Below, piece after piece: positions 4,821 through 6,462 of a stretch of DNA of 6,462 bases. The DNA is from Desulfobacteraceae bacterium. GTDB taxonomy: Bacteria > Desulfobacterota > DSM-4660 > Desulfatiglandales > Desulfatiglandaceae. Location: the NCBI GenBank assembly GCA_013203065.1, contig JABMQV010000489.1, positions 1 through 6,462 of the forward strand, read 5' to 3'. Under the pieces are notes generated by a model. The model worked only from the letters and a program-made list of their open reading frames with translations, was not told where the DNA came from and searched no databases. Position 1 is the stretch's first letter; every line of letters begins with the position of its first letter. The position numbers and the translations under genes are program-made.

Positions 4821-6462
4821 TCAATTGGTACTGGAAGGGTCTTGTGTTGGCCCTACGGTAACGAGGACAAACCCGTTGGGGACAATGATTTTCCGGGTGG
4901 CCTCTCTTATGTCTTCCAAGGTTACAGCCTCTATCCTCTCTATGAACCGGTGGAGATCGTCATAGCCCAGGCCGTAAAGTTCGTCGAGGGTCATCTGCGA
5001 TGCCTGGTTCCCATTGGTCTGGAGGCCGATCCGGAGGTTCCCCAGGAGATAGCTTTTTGCTTTCTCGAGTTCGTCTTTGGTCAACCCTTCTCTTCTTACC
5101 TTGTCTAATTCCCTGAAAACAGCCTTTTTTGCGACGGGTAGTTTTGCGGGATCACAGGCCAGATAAGCACCAAATACGCCAGTATCCAGCCCCGGACGTC
5201 TGAAGGCCGCTATTGCATATGCCAGGCTTTCCTTGTCCCTGAGCCGGGAAAACAGTCTCCCTCCTTGTCCGGAAAGGGCCGTCTTGACCAGGGTCATTGG
5301 CGCGTTTTCCCTGTTCTTGAGATCCGCCCCCAGGTATCCGACTGCCAGATGGGTCTGGGCCGTGGGCCTTTCGGTGTGGGCCACCCGGGGTCCCTTCAAG
5401 GGGGGCTCGGGCGGGACGTAAGGCAGTTTGTGGGAAGAGGGTGCAAAGCCACCAAAAAGGGTCTTGACGTAAGGGATCAAGTCTTCCTCGCTCACATCAC
5501 CCACAATGACCAGGACAAAATTGGAGGGTATGGCGATCATTTTATACCACTTTACCAATTCTGCTCGCTTCATGGACCGGATACTCTGCTCGGTTCCCGT
5601 GAGAGGATGTCCGTAAGGAGAGTTTTGGAAGAGGGTCTTGTAAAATAGATCAAAGAGCTGTGCCATGGGACGGTCCTTTTTTGCCTTGATAGCGGCCAGG
5701 ATGTCCTGCCTCGCCTTTTCAATTTCGGGCTCCGGGAAGCTCGGGTGGAGTATCACATCGGCAAATAACTCGAGGCCGGGATAGATGTCTTTGCTCAAGA
5801 ACTTCCCCGAAACTCCAAGCGTATTTCTGCCCGAAAATCCCCCAAGGGTCCCTGCCCGAGACTCAACCGTTGACGCGATCTGAGAGAGGGTTCTTTCGGT
5901 GGTTCCCCGGGTCAGCATCTTGGCCACAAAACTGGATATTCCCCATTCCGTGGGTCCTTCAAACCGGGTACCCCCAAGAAAGGCGCCGGTAAAAGATACC
6001 TCCGGTACCCGGGGGTTTTCTTTTATTATCAGTCTCATCCCGTTAGAAAGGGTGGTCATAGAGGCCTCTTTGACGCCTCTATGAGACGGGTCGTCTTTAG
6101 GGGGGGGCGTGGAAGCGGGTGTGGTAAAAAGCTCCACCACCTCTTGGGCCGAGATTTCTATATCTGAGGCAGCGGGGGCCATTATGCCTATCGAGAGGTT
6201 TTCCGGCGTGAGATATGTCCTTGCCACCCGCGAGATATCCTTGGGTGTAACCTGCTTGAGACGTTCCAGATAGTTATCAGCATTATACATGTCACCGGTC
6301 ATGGTTTGAAAAAAGGCCAGTGTGCTGGCCTGGCCCGCCATGGTCTCCATATCAAAGACAAAATCCGCTTCGGCAATGGTCTTGGCCTTTTCCAATTCGG
6401 AAGCAGTAACAGGCTCCCGGCTGACTTGAGTGAGTACCTCAGCGATGGCCTTGAGGGCCTTA
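4821..6462 (-). CDS. M16-family zinc peptidase, C-terminal part (partial; start beyond right edge)
   Basis: The frame is open from the right edge (6462) to the TGA at 4821-4823, giving 546 residues; a TTG at 6393-6395 is not the start, because coding-like sequence continues upstream to the edge. Residues 1-95 match the end of an M16 C-domain (ELEKAKTIAEADFVF, then VTPKDISRVARTYLTPENLSIGI). A Pro-rich linker (about 113-122) follows. A second M16 unit then begins with TTLSNGMRLIIKENPRVP (136-153) and ends with M16_C features GQGGRLFSRLRDKESLAYAI (398-417), ELEKAKSYLLG (464-474) and VTLEDIREATRKI (513-525). The whole protein is probably about 850-950 residues, like two-domain pitrilysin/PqqL-type peptidases. 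In the visible second unit, the place of HxxEH reads GISSFVAKM (174-182), so the zinc ligands are missing. By family precedent catalysis would reside in the unseen first unit. Signal peptide and location cannot be judged. It converges with the MATE gene. Confidence 0.9.
   Translation of the reverse strand, partial: KALKAIAEVLTQVSREPVTASELEKAKTIAEADFVFDMETMAGQASTLAFFQTMTGDMYNADNYLERLKQVTPKDISRVARTYLTPENLSIGIMAPAASDIEISAQEVVELFTTPASTPPPKDDPSHRGVKEASMTTLSNGMRLIIKENPRVPEVSFTGAFLGGTRFEGPTEWGISSFVAKMLTRGTTERTLSQIASTVESRAGTLGGFSGRNTLGVSGKFLSKDIYPGLELFADVILHPSFPEPEIEKARQDILAAIKAKKDRPMAQLFDLFYKTLFQNSPYGHPLTGTEQSIRSMKRAELVKWYKMIAIPSNFVLVIVGDVSEEDLIPYVKTLFGGFAPSSHKLPYVPPEPPLKGPRVAHTERPTAQTHLAVGYLGADLKNRENAPMTLVKTALSGQGGRLFSRLRDKESLAYAIAAFRRPGLDTGVFGAYLACDPAKLPVAKKAVFRELDKVRREGLTKDELEKAKSYLLGNLRIGLQTNGNQASQMTLDELYGLGYDDLHRFIERIEAVTLEDIREATRKIIVPNGFVLVTVGPTQDPSSTN
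6056..6084. repeat. 10-bp perfect inverted repeat inside the M16 gene
   Basis: TCATAGAGGC (6056-6065) and GCCTCTATGA (6075-6084) are perfect reverse complements separated by 9 nt. They fall in the linker just before the second M16 unit. A 7-bp alternative, GTCTCAT (6032-6038) with ATGAGAC (6081-6087), overlaps it. The meaning is unknown; it may be chance or a local mRNA structure. Confidence 0.7.

Noticed and set aside
4794..5108. Plus-strand 104-codon frame with a good AGGAGG
   Set aside because: From 4821 onward it is antisense to the M16 coding sequence and resembles no family. Kept only as a low-interest finding because of the ribosome-site spacing.
5233..6084. Plus-strand frames opposite the M16 gene (5233-5421, 5265-5648, 5899-6084)
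   Set aside because: They are antisense shadows of a clearly conserved peptidase sequence.
1..6462. CRISPR array, tRNA or rRNA gene, insertion sequence, phage or toxin-antitoxin module
   Set aside because: I looked on both strands and found no spaced repeats, no clover-leaf-like sequence, no transposase-like frame and no paired small genes of that kind.

Overview
The window looks like chromosomal DNA from a Gram-negative bacterium. The evidence is a lipoprotein with a lipobox, two Sec-exported periplasmic-type proteins and generous AGGAGG ribosome binding sites. Gene content and codon style resemble Deltaproteobacteria / Desulfobacterota or a related sediment lineage; that placement is an inference from style, not from a marker gene. 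No rRNA, tRNA, CRISPR array, transposase or phage gene is visible.

Layout. Positions 3-194 hold a minus-strand open frame running off the left edge. It has no ATG start and looks like the end of a gene or a gene remnant. An AT-rich gap with possible promoter elements leads to a CsgG-like lipoprotein gene (372-947). Next comes an unusual intergenic block: a perfect 10-bp hairpin, a tandem array of the heptamer GATTTTA, and a 13-bp perfect inverted repeat bounding about 130 bp (951-1086). A possible 51-codon small ORF (1116-1271) overlaps by ATGA the start of a family 3 solute-binding protein (1268-1999). A gap with a perfect TTGACA box and a GC-rich leader hairpin precedes a YfdX-family exported helical protein with a charged coiled-coil tail (2180-3154), which is closed by a convincing intrinsic terminator. 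A MATE-family efflux transporter follows (3299-4705). On the opposite strand, converging on it, is the C-terminal 546 residues of a two-domain M16 zinc-peptidase-family protein (4821-6462) whose start lies beyond the right edge.

How the genes relate. The four main plus-strand genes are separated by gaps of roughly 145-320 bp, several of them carrying promoter-like or terminator-like structures. They are therefore better read as separate transcription units than as one operon. Three of the five main products are predicted to be exported and a fourth is an inner-membrane exporter, so the theme is cell envelope and periplasm, but nothing shows that they form one pathway. I see no clear new defence, secretion or biosynthetic system. 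The most interesting parts are the structured intergenic repeat, the coupled small ORF, the coiled-coil extension on the YfdX protein and the loss of the zinc motif in the second M16 domain.
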